DNA of 64,000 nucleotides from Aminobacter carboxidus (GTDB taxonomy: Bacteria; Pseudomonadota; Alphaproteobacteria; Rhizobiales; Rhizobiaceae): positions 1 to 64,000 of the forward strand of contig NZ_JACZEP010000007.1 of NCBI RefSeq assembly GCF_014863355.1, written 5' to 3'. Of the stretch, positions 9,796 to 17,695 are shown piece by piece. Made by a program: the position numbers and the translations under genes. Within the stretch, counting starts at the first letter, position 1. Every line of letters starts with the position of its first letter. The notes below the pieces were generated by a model. It made no database searches, was not told where the DNA came from, and was given only the letters and a program-made list of their open reading frames with translations.

Positions 9796-10281
9796 TCAGG
9801 CAGTCGCCTTCTTGCGCTTCTCGTAGAGCATGACCAGCGTTTCGGCGACGAGTGCTGGCTTGTCCTCGCCTTCGATCTCGATGGTGTTTTCGGCCTTGAG
9901 CAGGTACTGCCCCGGGCCCTTGTCGTCCATCGACATCAGCACGGTGCGCATGCGCACTCGCGAACCGACCTTCACCGGCGAGACGAAACGCACCTTGTCG
10001 AGCCCATAATTGAAGGCGGCAAGCGTGTTGTCGGGCACCACGCCGATCTCCTGGACCAGCGCACCGATCAACGACAAGGTCAAAAAGCCATGTGCAACGG
10101 TGGTGCGAAAAGGGCTGCGCCGCTTCGCCCTTTCAGGATCGACGTGGATCCACTGGCGGTCGCCGGTGCAATCGGCAAAAGCGTCGATGCGGGTCTGGTC
10201 GACGAGAACCCAATCCGAAACGCCGAGTTCCTGCCCGATCTTCTGGCGCAATTCCTCATAGGTCTCGATAGGTTTGCACAC
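9796..10281 (-). CDS. MaoC-family (R)-specific enoyl-CoA hydratase-like protein
   Basis: A protein of 161 residues with a single hot-dog domain. The hydratase-2 motif is present: the D-x(4)-H pattern in ADCTGDRQWIHVDPERAKRRSPF, followed by TTVAHGFLTLSL. These residues form the active site of MaoC/PhaJ/NodN proteins, which hydrate trans-2-enoyl-CoA to (R)-3-hydroxyacyl-CoA. It ends 22 bases from the convergent FAH gene. No operon partner is visible, so the acyl chain it acts on is unknown. Confidence 0.85.
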   Translation of the reverse strand: MCKPIETYEELRQKIGQELGVSDWVLVDQTRIDAFADCTGDRQWIHVDPERAKRRSPFRTTVAHGFLTLSLIGALVQEIGVVPDNTLAAFNYGLDKVRFVSPVKVGSRVRMRTVLMSMDDKGPGQYLLKAENTIEIEGEDKPALVAETLVMLYEKRKKATA

Positions 10282-10368
10282 GCTTCCTCTCCGACGTCAG
10301 CTGGCCAAGTGCTGCGTTGGGGACCATAAACGAGGCGCGCTTGTCAACCTCCAAGCGCATCGGAGACG

Positions 10369-11877
10369 CTACTCCGCAGCTTCGCGCTCAGGCAGATCGT
10401 CGATTCTCTCGGGGTCGCCGGGCGCTGTTTCGCAGCCGAGTTCGGGGAATGCCACCGAGCGTTTGCCGTGAAAATCGGTGCGTACGACGACCAGCCCCTG
10501 CTCCTCGAAATAGGTAAGCAGCCGTCGTGCCCGGCGCGCCGAATGACTGCCATAGGCATGCGCGATGGCAGCGTCCGATGGGCAAGGCGCCCCCTTTACC
10601 GCTGCCTGCGCAACGATCAGAAACACCGCCTGCAGATCCTCTGGAAGCGCCACCGACATGCCAAGCGCCTGCTGCCAGGTGTCGCTCGACGCCGTTTCGT
10701 CGTCGATGCCTGACCGTGCCACAGCGTAGCGGCGGCGGAAGGAGGAAAGCGGCGGCGGCTCACCCTGCAGGCGCTTGATGCGGCAACGCACAAGAAAATC
10801 CTGGTAGAGCACGGCATCGGTGCGGAACGCCGCGTCGGGATCTTCGACCATCTCACGCACGATGGTGTCGATCAGGGCCTCACGCTCGGCTTCGTCGAAC
10901 AGCGGGAAAATCGGCTCGGCGACGGGCGCGGACGCTTCGGCGCGCACCTGTGAAAGCTGGGCGATGATGTCGGCCGTGGGCGTCGGCGTCGGCGGCACCA
11001 CGCGCCGGACTGTCTGGCGCGTTTCCAGCGGGGCCGGTGCGAAGATCAACTCGCGCGTATCGTCATTGGCATCAGGCAGTGGCATCAGCTTGGGGCTGAC
11101 CGAACGCGCCGACGTTTCCACCGGACCAATAGCGACAGGCAGCGGCCGTCGCGACATGGCCGGTCCTAACGCAATGAAGTTGCCACGCGCCAGATCGCGG
11201 AACATTTCGGCCTGGCGGCGCTCCATGCCGAGCAGATCGGCGGCACGCGCCATGTCGATGTCGAGGAAGGTGCGGCCCATCAGGAAGTTGGACGCCTCGG
11301 CGGCGACGTTCTTGGCAAGCTTGGCCAGGCGCTGGGTGGCGATGACGCCGGCCAGGCCGCGCTTGCGGCCGCGGCACATCAGGTTGGTCATCGCGCCAAG
11401 CGAGATTTTCCGCGCCTCGTCGGAGACCTCACCGGCGATGGCCGGCGCAAACAGCTGCGCCTCGTCGACGACGACCAGAACCGGGTACCAGAAATCGCGC
11501 TCGGCATCGAACATGCCGTTCAGGAAGGCCGCGGCACCGCGCATCTGCTGCTCGACATCGAGCCCTTCGAGGTTGAGCACGACCGAAACGCGATGCTGGC
11601 GGATGCGGCCGGCGATGCGGGTCAGTTCGGCCTCGGTGCGCTGGGCATCGACCACGACGTGTCCGAACTTGTCGGCGAGCGTGACGAAATCACCCTCGGG
11701 ATCGATGACGCACTGCTGCACCCACGGCGCGCTCTGTTCGAGCAGGCGGCGCAACAGATGCGACTTTCCCGAACCCGAATTGCCTTGAACCAGCAAACGG
11801 GTCGCCAACAGTTCTTCGAGATCAAGCTGAGCCTTCGCCCCGCCGGACGCCGCTCCCATCTCGATGCCTACCTTCAT
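10369..11877 (-). CDS. HerA-like (DUF87) ATP-binding protein
   Basis: Encodes 502 residues with an N-terminal FtsK/HerA-type P-loop ATPase. Walker A is GNSGSGKSH (about 33-41). Walker B is VLVVVDEAQLF. A downstream arginine segment is QRLAKLAKNVA. The C-terminal third is proline-rich and then less conserved, without a recognised domain. HerA relatives act as hexameric DNA translocases, often with the nuclease NurA; no nurA-like gene is adjacent. In Rhizobiales this protein is usually a stand-alone gene of unknown role. The flanking 220 bases to the phasin gene show nothing recognisable. Confidence 0.78.
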   Translation of the reverse strand: MKVGIEMGAASGGAKAQLDLEELLATRLLVQGNSGSGKSHLLRRLLEQSAPWVQQCVIDPEGDFVTLADKFGHVVVDAQRTEAELTRIAGRIRQHRVSVVLNLEGLDVEQQMRGAAAFLNGMFDAERDFWYPVLVVVDEAQLFAPAIAGEVSDEARKISLGAMTNLMCRGRKRGLAGVIATQRLAKLAKNVAAEASNFLMGRTFLDIDMARAADLLGMERRQAEMFRDLARGNFIALGPAMSRRPLPVAIGPVETSARSVSPKLMPLPDANDDTRELIFAPAPLETRQTVRRVVPPTPTPTADIIAQLSQVRAEASAPVAEPIFPLFDEAEREALIDTIVREMVEDPDAAFRTDAVLYQDFLVRCRIKRLQGEPPPLSSFRRRYAVARSGIDDETASSDTWQQALGMSVALPEDLQAVFLIVAQAAVKGAPCPSDAAIAHAYGSHSARRARRLLTYFEEQGLVVVRTDFHGKRSVAFPELGCETAPGDPERIDDLPEREAAE

Positions 11878-12098
11878 CCTCTACCCCAGTTGAACCCTGC
11901 TGCGCCGGTCCGCGAATCTGTGTCGATTCGCGGAAGGCACAATACCCGGATTCAAAGTGTTAAAGCGTCTTTGTGCGCCCGGACGGACGTAACGCGCTCC
12001 GATGGTGATCGGCCTTCAATAGCATCCGACGACGGGCAATGCGCGAACGCTCTCGCGAAACCCACAAGAGAGCTGAGGTCAGGGCCGAGCCGGGACGG

Positions 12099-12530
12099 CT
12101 ACTTCTTCTTGTCGTAGCTGTCGCGAATTTCGTCCATCGATGCGCGGATGCGCTCGCGCAGGATTTCGACCGACTCCGTACCCGACTTGCGTACGATCTC
12201 GGCGACCTCGCCAGCGTTCTTCAGCGCGGCTTCAAAGGAGCGCTTGGCAAAGTCTGCCTGCTTGCCGAGCAGCTCCTGCGGATTACCCGGCGCGCGGATT
12301 CCTTGTGCCGCCTCGGTGATTTCGTGCAGCGCGCTCTGGATCATTTCACGCTGCTTGGCGACAAGCGAGGAAGCACCGGCAGCGCTCGCCTTGACCGATT
12401 TTTCCAGCGCTTCGAGGTTTTTGCGGTGATGGCTGACAATGTCGTCGACATCGACCGCAGGCATCTTCAGATCGCGGCCGAACTTCGAAAACATGTCCAG
12501 AAAGGATTCCGCTTCCGGCTTCTTCGCCAT
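12099..12530 (-). CDS. Phasin family protein
   Basis: Encodes 143 residues, mostly amphipathic helix with heptad-like spacing, rich in Ala, Glu and Lys and without cysteines. The pattern (FLDMFSKFG at the N-terminus, a central HRKNLEALEKSVKASAAG block, KRSFEAALKNAGEVAEIVRKSG near the end) matches phasins, which coat polyhydroxyalkanoate granules. ATG 12530 is preceded by GGGAGC; the longer frame adds 40 Cys-rich residues that do not fit. It lies 70 bases downstream of the DUF445 gene on the same strand. A second phasin-like gene lies at 62688-63059. Confidence 0.8.
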   Translation of the reverse strand: MAKKPEAESFLDMFSKFGRDLKMPAVDVDDIVSHHRKNLEALEKSVKASAAGASSLVAKQREMIQSALHEITEAAQGIRAPGNPQELLGKQADFAKRSFEAALKNAGEVAEIVRKSGTESVEILRERIRASMDEIRDSYDKKK

Positions 12531-12600
12531 GACTTGCTCCCGTTTGGCTCCGAGGCACTCCCGGAGGTACAAGACCAGAATAGAGCAGCAGTGGTGAGGG

Positions 12601-13929
12601 TCAATTCGCGAGCAACAGCAACTCGGCGGAATAAAGCACGAGGCCGGCAAGGCCGCCGATCAGCATGCCGTTGAACCGGATGTATTGCAGGTCGCGGCCG
12701 ATGTTGATCTCGATCAGCCGGGTCAGCTGGCCGAGGTCCCAGCGCCTGACCTGCTCGGATATGAAACTTGACACGCCGCTCTTCTGGCTTTCGACGAACG
12801 AGGCGAGTGCTACGACGAAACCTGCATTCATGTCGGCGCGGATATGCGGATCACGCGCCAGGTTCTGGCCGACCTCGATGAACAGGCTGGTCAGGTGCTT
12901 CCGCGTCATGGATTGAGGCGATGCGACGTCCTGTTCGATGAAGCCGCGCATGCTTTTCCAGACATCCTGCGCCAGCCCCCGCAGTTCGGGGCGAGCGAGG
13001 AAGTTGCGCTTTAGCTCCTCGGCGCGCCGGGCATAATCAGGCGAGTGACGAAGCTGCTCGATAAAGCCGTGGACGAATTGGTCGAATTCGCCGCGCAGCG
13101 GATGGTCGGGATCGGCCTTAACCTCTTCAAGCAAAGTGGCTGCGGATGCGACGATGCGCTTGAGCAGGTAGGCATCGGCACGAAACAGGTTGAACACCGA
13201 CGGTAGTTCTTCCCTGATCTTCTCGCGCAGCACAGCCAGCGCCTGCTCATCACTCAGGAAGTTGCCGATGATCTTGGTGAACTCGTCGAGCAGGCGCTGA
13301 TGTCGGCGATCTTCGGTAAAGGCCGACAGCAACTCCGCCGCCAAAGGCGCGACCTCAACCTTGCCGATACGATCCAGCATCCGGCGCGTCGCAAACTCGC
13401 GCAGGCCGGAGCCTTCGATCGCCTGCAGCATCTGCGGCACCAGTCGACCGACAAACAGCGACAGCCCCTCCGCCCTGCTGCGGTCCGACAGCCAGTCAGC
13501 GACGAGGGCCGCGAAATCCACCTCCTTGAGCTTCTGCCGCACCGGCTCGGGCGCCAGGAAGTTGGCTTCGATGAAATGGCCGAGGTTGTCGGCGATCCTG
13601 TTTTGGTTGGACGGAATGATCGCCGTATGCGGGATCGGCAGGCCAAGCGGCCGCTTGAACAGCGCCACCACCGCATACCAGTCGGCCAGACCACCGATTG
13701 TCGCTGCCTCGGCGAAGGCGGCAACGAACCCAAGCCATGGCCAGCGCCCTTGCAGCGACTTGGCAATGGCAAACACCGCGACACAGGCTACCAGCGCGCC
13801 GGTTGCGATGAACTTTGTCCGCCGCAATGCCAACAGTTTGGCAGCTTCATCGGAGTTCAGAGCGCGGGCGGCTGTCGGCACGGCGGCGTTCCCGTTTGCT
13901 GCAACCATTCCAGGTCCATCCTTGCTCAT
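12601..13929 (-). CDS. DUF445 family membrane protein
   Basis: A protein of 442 residues. A pair of N-terminal hydrophobic helices (ATGALVACVAVFAIA and a following segment ending in GGLADWYAVVALFKRPLGLPIPHTAIIP) is the DUF445/YjiN signature. A long charged cytoplasmic helical region and a C-terminal hydrophobic segment (GGLAGLVLYSAELLLL) complete the protein. The family anchors at the inner membrane, but its function is not established. It is probably transcribed with the phasin gene downstream. Confidence 0.85.
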   Translation of the reverse strand: MSKDGPGMVAANGNAAVPTAARALNSDEAAKLLALRRTKFIATGALVACVAVFAIAKSLQGRWPWLGFVAAFAEAATIGGLADWYAVVALFKRPLGLPIPHTAIIPSNQNRIADNLGHFIEANFLAPEPVRQKLKEVDFAALVADWLSDRSRAEGLSLFVGRLVPQMLQAIEGSGLREFATRRMLDRIGKVEVAPLAAELLSAFTEDRRHQRLLDEFTKIIGNFLSDEQALAVLREKIREELPSVFNLFRADAYLLKRIVASAATLLEEVKADPDHPLRGEFDQFVHGFIEQLRHSPDYARRAEELKRNFLARPELRGLAQDVWKSMRGFIEQDVASPQSMTRKHLTSLFIEVGQNLARDPHIRADMNAGFVVALASFVESQKSGVSSFISEQVRRWDLGQLTRLIEINIGRDLQYIRFNGMLIGGLAGLVLYSAELLLLAN

Positions 13930-14078
13930 TTTCCGCCCTCGCCTGCCGCTTCAGGGTCGACACGACAAACATGCCTCATGCCGGTCAGATATCGAGACGG
14001 CGCGGCGGATTACAACCCTTCCGACAAATCAGCAGCCGTCATCTTGAATAAACAGAGTGCGCGGTCTATTATTAATCA

Positions 14079-14507
14079 ATGCGCCCGAAACCGATTGCCC
14101 GACGATCCAACGCCATCCGCCTCAAGACCAGGCTGGCGGCTTTTGCCCGGCGGCGCCCAAGGCTTTACGCATCGCGTCACGTGATCCTGGCAACAGCAGA
14201 GGTGCTGGCCGGCATTTTGGGCGTTGGTGCGATTTTCGCTTTCCTGATCCCCAACATCGACTGGTCGTGGATCCCCTGGCCAAGCCTGGATCTGTCATGG
14301 CTGCGCGACCTCTGGCCGGATTGGCTGACGCTGCGCTGGCTTTGGCCCTCCTGGTTGCATTTCAACCTGCCGGACTGGCTAAGACAGGTGCTTGCCTGCA
14401 TGAAGTGGGTCGTTCCGATTGTGGTGGCGATTGCCGTCAGCTTCAATGAAGTCAGGCGCCGGCGACTCAGGAAGATTTCCCGGCAGGAGCAGCCACAGGA
14501 TGAATGA
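14079..14507 (+). CDS. Trp-rich small membrane protein of unknown function
   Basis: Encodes 142 residues. A basic N-terminus is followed by a hydrophobic helix (ILATAEVLAGILGVGAIFAFLIP). A striking tract at about 60-100 has a tryptophan every three to six residues with conserved Pro, Asp and Leu (the pattern W-x-W-I-P-W-P-S, then D-L-W-P-D-W-L and W-L-W-P-S-W-L). A second hydrophobic helix and a basic tail follow. ATG 14079 has no convincing ribosome site, so the start is uncertain. Its end lies just ahead of the TetR gene (ATGA overlap if the longer TetR start is used), suggesting co-transcription. No family recognised. Confidence 0.6.
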   Translation: MRPKPIARRSNAIRLKTRLAAFARRRPRLYASRHVILATAEVLAGILGVGAIFAFLIPNIDWSWIPWPSLDLSWLRDLWPDWLTLRWLWPSWLHFNLPDWLRQVLACMKWVVPIVVAIAVSFNEVRRRRLRKISRQEQPQDE

Positions 14508-14551
14508 ACCGATGGACCAGAGCATCTGCGCATCGCTGGTGGAGCCTGCCC

Positions 14552-15163
14552 ATGCGCACGGTTGACCCTGCCAAGCACGAGGCCAGGCGCCGGCATATCC
14601 TCGCTGCGGCCGCCGAGTGCTTTGCCACCAAGGGATTTCAAAGCACGCGCACCGCCGACATCTGCGCGGCCGCGGGCATGAGCTCCGGCAACCTGTTTCA
14701 CTACTTCCCCTCCAAGCAGGCAATCTTCACGGCGATCTTCGAACAGGACGGTCGCGACAATGCCGCCCTGCTCGAGCAGGCAGCTAAGGCCGACGATGCT
14801 CTCGAGGCATTGCTGGGCTTCGCCGATTTTATGGTCGCGCAGACGGAGTACCCGCATCTGGCGGGCTTGATGCTCGAGGTCATCGCCAATGCCAAGCGCG
14901 ATGCCGAATTCGCCGCCCTTCTCGACCGCAACGACCGCGAAAACCGCGACGGCGTGACAATGTTGTTGAAACGAGCGGCAGAGGCCGGCCAGATCGACCC
15001 GACGCTTGATCCGGTCGCAGCCGCCAACTGGATCCTGGTGCTGATCGAAGGTGCGTTCGTCCGGGCCTCTGCCGACGCCGGCTTCCAGCCCTCCAAGGAC
15101 AAGGCCAGCTTGCGGCGCATCATCACGCGCTTCCTGGCACCCGGAGCCGACGCCCCACGCTGA
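14552..15163 (+). CDS. TetR/AcrR-family transcriptional regulator
   Basis: A protein of 203 residues. The N-terminal helix-turn-helix is clear: RRRHILAAAAECFATKGF, then TADICAAAGMSSGNLFHYFPSK (residues about 10-55). The C-terminal ligand domain is helical and not similar to any specific sensor recognised here. ATG 14552 was chosen because GGAG precedes it; a start at 14504 would add 16 residues and overlap the upstream gene by four bases. The exported glycosidase-like protein starts about 50 bases downstream and may be its target or operon partner; that is inference. Confidence 0.88.
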   Translation: MRTVDPAKHEARRRHILAAAAECFATKGFQSTRTADICAAAGMSSGNLFHYFPSKQAIFTAIFEQDGRDNAALLEQAAKADDALEALLGFADFMVAQTEYPHLAGLMLEVIANAKRDAEFAALLDRNDRENRDGVTMLLKRAAEAGQIDPTLDPVAAANWILVLIEGAFVRASADAGFQPSKDKASLRRIITRFLAPGADAPR

Positions 15164-15216
15164 ACGAATGCCGATCAGGGATCGGCGACACAAGCTGAAC
15201 GCTGATGGAGATGAAA

Positions 15217-16365
15217 ATGGCGAACGAAACCGTTCCGGCCAAAAGGACAGCTGCGTCCGGACGCCGACAGATCATCAAGAGCGGAGCGGCGATCGCTGCC
15301 GGCCTGGCGCTGACCTCCGTCCGCGTTGGGCGGGCCAGCGCAGTTGAGACCACGCGCAAGCACCTTCGCCTGCGCGGCATCGATTACGACACGGGCACCA
15401 ATTACGGGTCGGGACAACTGTCGCGGCAGATCTGGAACCGGGCCGTGGTGCACGAGGACATGCGTGTCATCCGCGACCAGTTGCACTGCAACGCAATCAG
15501 CATTTCGGGCACCAACATCCAGCGGCTCGAGCAGGCGGCGACCGCCGCTTTCAGCCAGGGACTGCAGGTCTGGATGCAGCCGCGCCTGTTCGATGCCACC
15601 AAGCAAGAGATGCTGACCTATCTCGGTGAGGTCGCAACGACTGCCGAGTCACTGCGGCAAGGCCGCGGACAACTCGTTCTCAATGTCGGTTGCGAACTTT
15701 CGATGTTCACGCAAGGCTTCATCGAAGGTAGCAACTTCCAGCAGCGCATGGCGACGCTTTATGCCTCACCGGTTCCGCTTTTCCCTGAGGTCAACAAGGC
15801 GCTTGCCGAGCACCTTGGGCAAGCGAGTGAAATTGCCCGCAAGCACTTCAAAGGCGAGATTACCTACAGCCCGATCCCTTGGGAGAACGTCGATTGGAAG
15901 TTGTTCGACATCGTGTCGGCCAACTACTACCGCGACGCCGACAACCGCTCGACCTATGTCGAGGGCCTCCGCAAGCTGCGGCGCCATGGCAAGCCCGTGG
16001 TCATCACCGAATTCGGTTGCTGCACCTTTGAAGGTGCCGAACAGCGCGGCGGAATGGGGTTCGATATCATCGACTACGAACAGGACCCGCCGCGGGTTCG
16101 GCAAGGCTATGTCAGGAGCGAGCAAACCCAGGCGGCCGAGATCGCCGACCTGCTACGCATCTACGAGGAAGAAGGGATCGACGGCGCCTTCGTCTACCAG
16201 TTCCTGTCGGAGGGCGAAGTGCATTCGTCAGATCCGCACTATGACCTCGACATGGCGAGCCACGCCATCGTCAAATGCCAAGGCATCGATCTCGCCAGAG
16301 GCACGATCCGCTGGCAGCCAAAGCTGGCCTTCCACGAGATCGCAAGGATCTACGGGAAATCGTGA
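15217..16365 (+). CDS. Tat-exported TIM-barrel glycosidase-like protein (often named abortive infection protein)
   Basis: Encodes 382 residues. The N-terminus carries a twin-arginine signal (GRRQIIKSG, then a weakly hydrophobic Ala/Leu stretch ending near ASA), so export by Tat is likely. The mature part begins LRLRGIDYDTGTNY. It carries GCELSMF, like the acid/base strand of clan-A glycoside hydrolases, and VVITEFGCCTFEGAE, like the nucleophile strand with a conserved TEFG glutamate. Homologues are commonly labelled abortive phage infection proteins, but the sequence points to a (beta/alpha)8 hydrolase. ATG 15217 fits GGAG at 15207-15210; ATG 15205 is an alternative. The substrate is unknown. 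Confidence 0.7.
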   Translation: MANETVPAKRTAASGRRQIIKSGAAIAAGLALTSVRVGRASAVETTRKHLRLRGIDYDTGTNYGSGQLSRQIWNRAVVHEDMRVIRDQLHCNAISISGTNIQRLEQAATAAFSQGLQVWMQPRLFDATKQEMLTYLGEVATTAESLRQGRGQLVLNVGCELSMFTQGFIEGSNFQQRMATLYASPVPLFPEVNKALAEHLGQASEIARKHFKGEITYSPIPWENVDWKLFDIVSANYYRDADNRSTYVEGLRKLRRHGKPVVITEFGCCTFEGAEQRGGMGFDIIDYEQDPPRVRQGYVRSEQTQAAEIADLLRIYEEEGIDGAFVYQFLSEGEVHSSDPHYDLDMASHAIVKCQGIDLARGTIRWQPKLAFHEIARIYGKS

Positions 16366-16429
16366 TCAGGCTCCTCTATCCGCCAGAATGTAGCGAAGCG
16401 GGCGCTGCTACACCACGCCGAGGCATGCT

Positions 16430-16996
16430 TCAGGCGGCAATGGCCTTGCCGGTGCCACGCCTGCCGAGGTCGGCGGGTGCGCGCCAATCGGCATCGAGGC
16501 TGGCCTCGCCGGCCAGGTCGATGACGCCGTTGGTTTCGCCCTGCTGAAAGCTGAGCTTGGCATCGAAGCGGCGTGCCAAGGCCTTCATGGCGCTGTTGTT
16601 GGAGTGTGTCGTCACCTGCAGCCTGAGGTAGCCGAGCCCCCTCGCCTGGGCGACGAGGCGCTGAAACAGCCGTCCGCCGATGCCGCGGTTCTGGATCTCG
16701 TGCTCGACGCTGAAGGCGATCTCGGCCGTCGGCTCGCTCTCTTCGGCGCGTTCGTGCAGTTCGGCGGCGGCAAGCACCTTGTCGCCTTCGACGTAGCCGA
16801 TGACGGTAGCGCCTTCGTGGAAGCTGCGTTCGGCATAGGCTTCGAGAAAGCCGTCATGCGTCAGCCCATTGAAGCGGTCGCGCCGGCTCTGATCGTCAAG
16901 TCGCAGCAGATGTTCGGCAAAGCGGGGCAGATCGGACGGCCGCAATTGACGGATTACGCCCGTCAATGGCCGATGTGTATGTATGATCTGTTCCAT
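16430..16996 (-). CDS. GNAT-family N-acetyltransferase
   Basis: Encodes 188 residues. The Gcn5-type fold is shown by VIRQLRPSDLPRFAEHLLRL at the N-terminus, the core AEIAFSVEHEIQNRGIGGRLF with the acetyl-CoA pyrophosphate loop (Q/R-x-x-G-I/G), and NNSAMKALARRFDAK near the C-terminus. ATG 16996 is preceded by GAGGAC; a frame 18 residues longer exists. The acceptor is unknown. Its promoter lies in the same 231-base divergent region as rirA, which holds an IRO box and an Irr-like box, so iron control is possible but unproven. Confidence 0.82.
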   Translation of the reverse strand: MEQIIHTHRPLTGVIRQLRPSDLPRFAEHLLRLDDQSRRDRFNGLTHDGFLEAYAERSFHEGATVIGYVEGDKVLAAAELHERAEESEPTAEIAFSVEHEIQNRGIGGRLFQRLVAQARGLGYLRLQVTTHSNNSAMKALARRFDAKLSFQQGETNGVIDLAGEASLDADWRAPADLGRRGTGKAIAA

Positions 16997-17123
16997 GTCG
17001 TAGTCCTCATGGGTTCCTCCCCAGAGTCTTCGACTCCCGACAAAGCGCATATTGTGCAGCGCAGCATCAAAATCAACTGTTTGACCTATACGTAAATGTA
17101 AGGGCTGGTGTGCGTCGGAAATA

Positions 17124-17138
17124 TGACTAATGATGTCA
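17124..17138. promoter_or_regulatory. IRO box (RirA operator) upstream of rirA
   Basis: The sequence TGACTAATGATGTCA matches the rhizobial iron-responsive operator TGA-N9-TCA exactly. It lies 90 bases upstream of the rirA start and on the other side 128 bases upstream of the GNAT gene. Autoregulation of rirA, or control of the divergent gene, is a reasonable inference. Confidence 0.6.
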
Positions 17139-17156
17139 TATATTTTCGAAACCCTG

Positions 17157-17173
17157 TCTGGAATTATTCTAAG
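17157..17173. promoter_or_regulatory. Candidate Irr box (ICE) upstream of rirA
   Basis: TCTGGAA-TTA-TTCTAAG matches the iron-control-element consensus TTTAGAA-N3-TTCTAAA at 11 of 14 fixed positions, with the better half on the right. It lies about 55 bases before the rirA start, where a repressor could block transcription. Irr repression of rirA under low iron is known from Agrobacterium, which makes the site plausible. Confidence 0.5.
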
Positions 17174-17227
17174 GTATGAGCCATATTAGCGGGACTCGCG
17201 GATTCAACGCAGGGCAAGGAACACGCA

Positions 17228-17689
17228 ATGCGCCTCACACGCCAGACCAACTACGCCATGCGCATCCTGATGTATTGCGCAGCGAATGAAGGACGGCTGA
17301 GCCGCGTCCCTGAAATCGCCGCTGCCTACACGGTGTCGGAACTGTTCCTGTTCAAGATCCTGCAGCCCTTGGTCGAAGCCAAGCTGGTCGAGACTGTGCG
17401 AGGTCGCAACGGCGGCGTACGCCTTGCCAAGCCGGCTGACCAGATCTCGCTTTTCGACGTCGTGCGCGTCACCGAAGAGAGCTTCGCCATGGCCGAATGC
17501 TTCGAGAACGACGCGGCTGAGTGCCCGCTGGTCGATAGCTGCGGCCTGAATGCGGCGCTGCGCGAAGCTTTGAACGCCTTCTTTGAGGTGCTTGGGCGCT
17601 ACTCGATCGCCGACCTTGTCGCGGCTCGACCAAACATGCGCGATCTGCTCGGCATCCACTTCCCCGAACAGCACGCCTTGGCCGGCTGA
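17228..17689 (+). CDS. rirA: Rrf2-family iron-responsive regulator RirA
   Basis: Encodes 153 residues. RirA is the main iron-replete repressor of iron-uptake genes in rhizobia and senses iron through an [Fe-S] cluster. The N-terminus MRLTRQTNYAMRILMYCAAN and the winged-helix segment VRGRNGGVRLAKP are nearly family-invariant. Three cysteines, C91, C99 and C105 (AECF, ECPL, DSCG), are the expected cluster ligands. The gene ends six bases from the convergent hmuV stop codon and directly borders the haem-uptake operon, so regulator and target lie together. IRO and Irr-like sites lie in its promoter. Confidence 0.93.
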   Translation: MRLTRQTNYAMRILMYCAANEGRLSRVPEIAAAYTVSELFLFKILQPLVEAKLVETVRGRNGGVRLAKPADQISLFDVVRVTEESFAMAECFENDAAECPLVDSCGLNAALREALNAFFEVLGRYSIADLVAARPNMRDLLGIHFPEQHALAG

Positions 17690-17695
17690 CGCCGG

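Noticed and set aside
10369-11877. HerA-based phage defence system
   Set aside because: No nuclease, SIR2 or other defence partner lies beside it; neighbours are MaoC and phasin genes.
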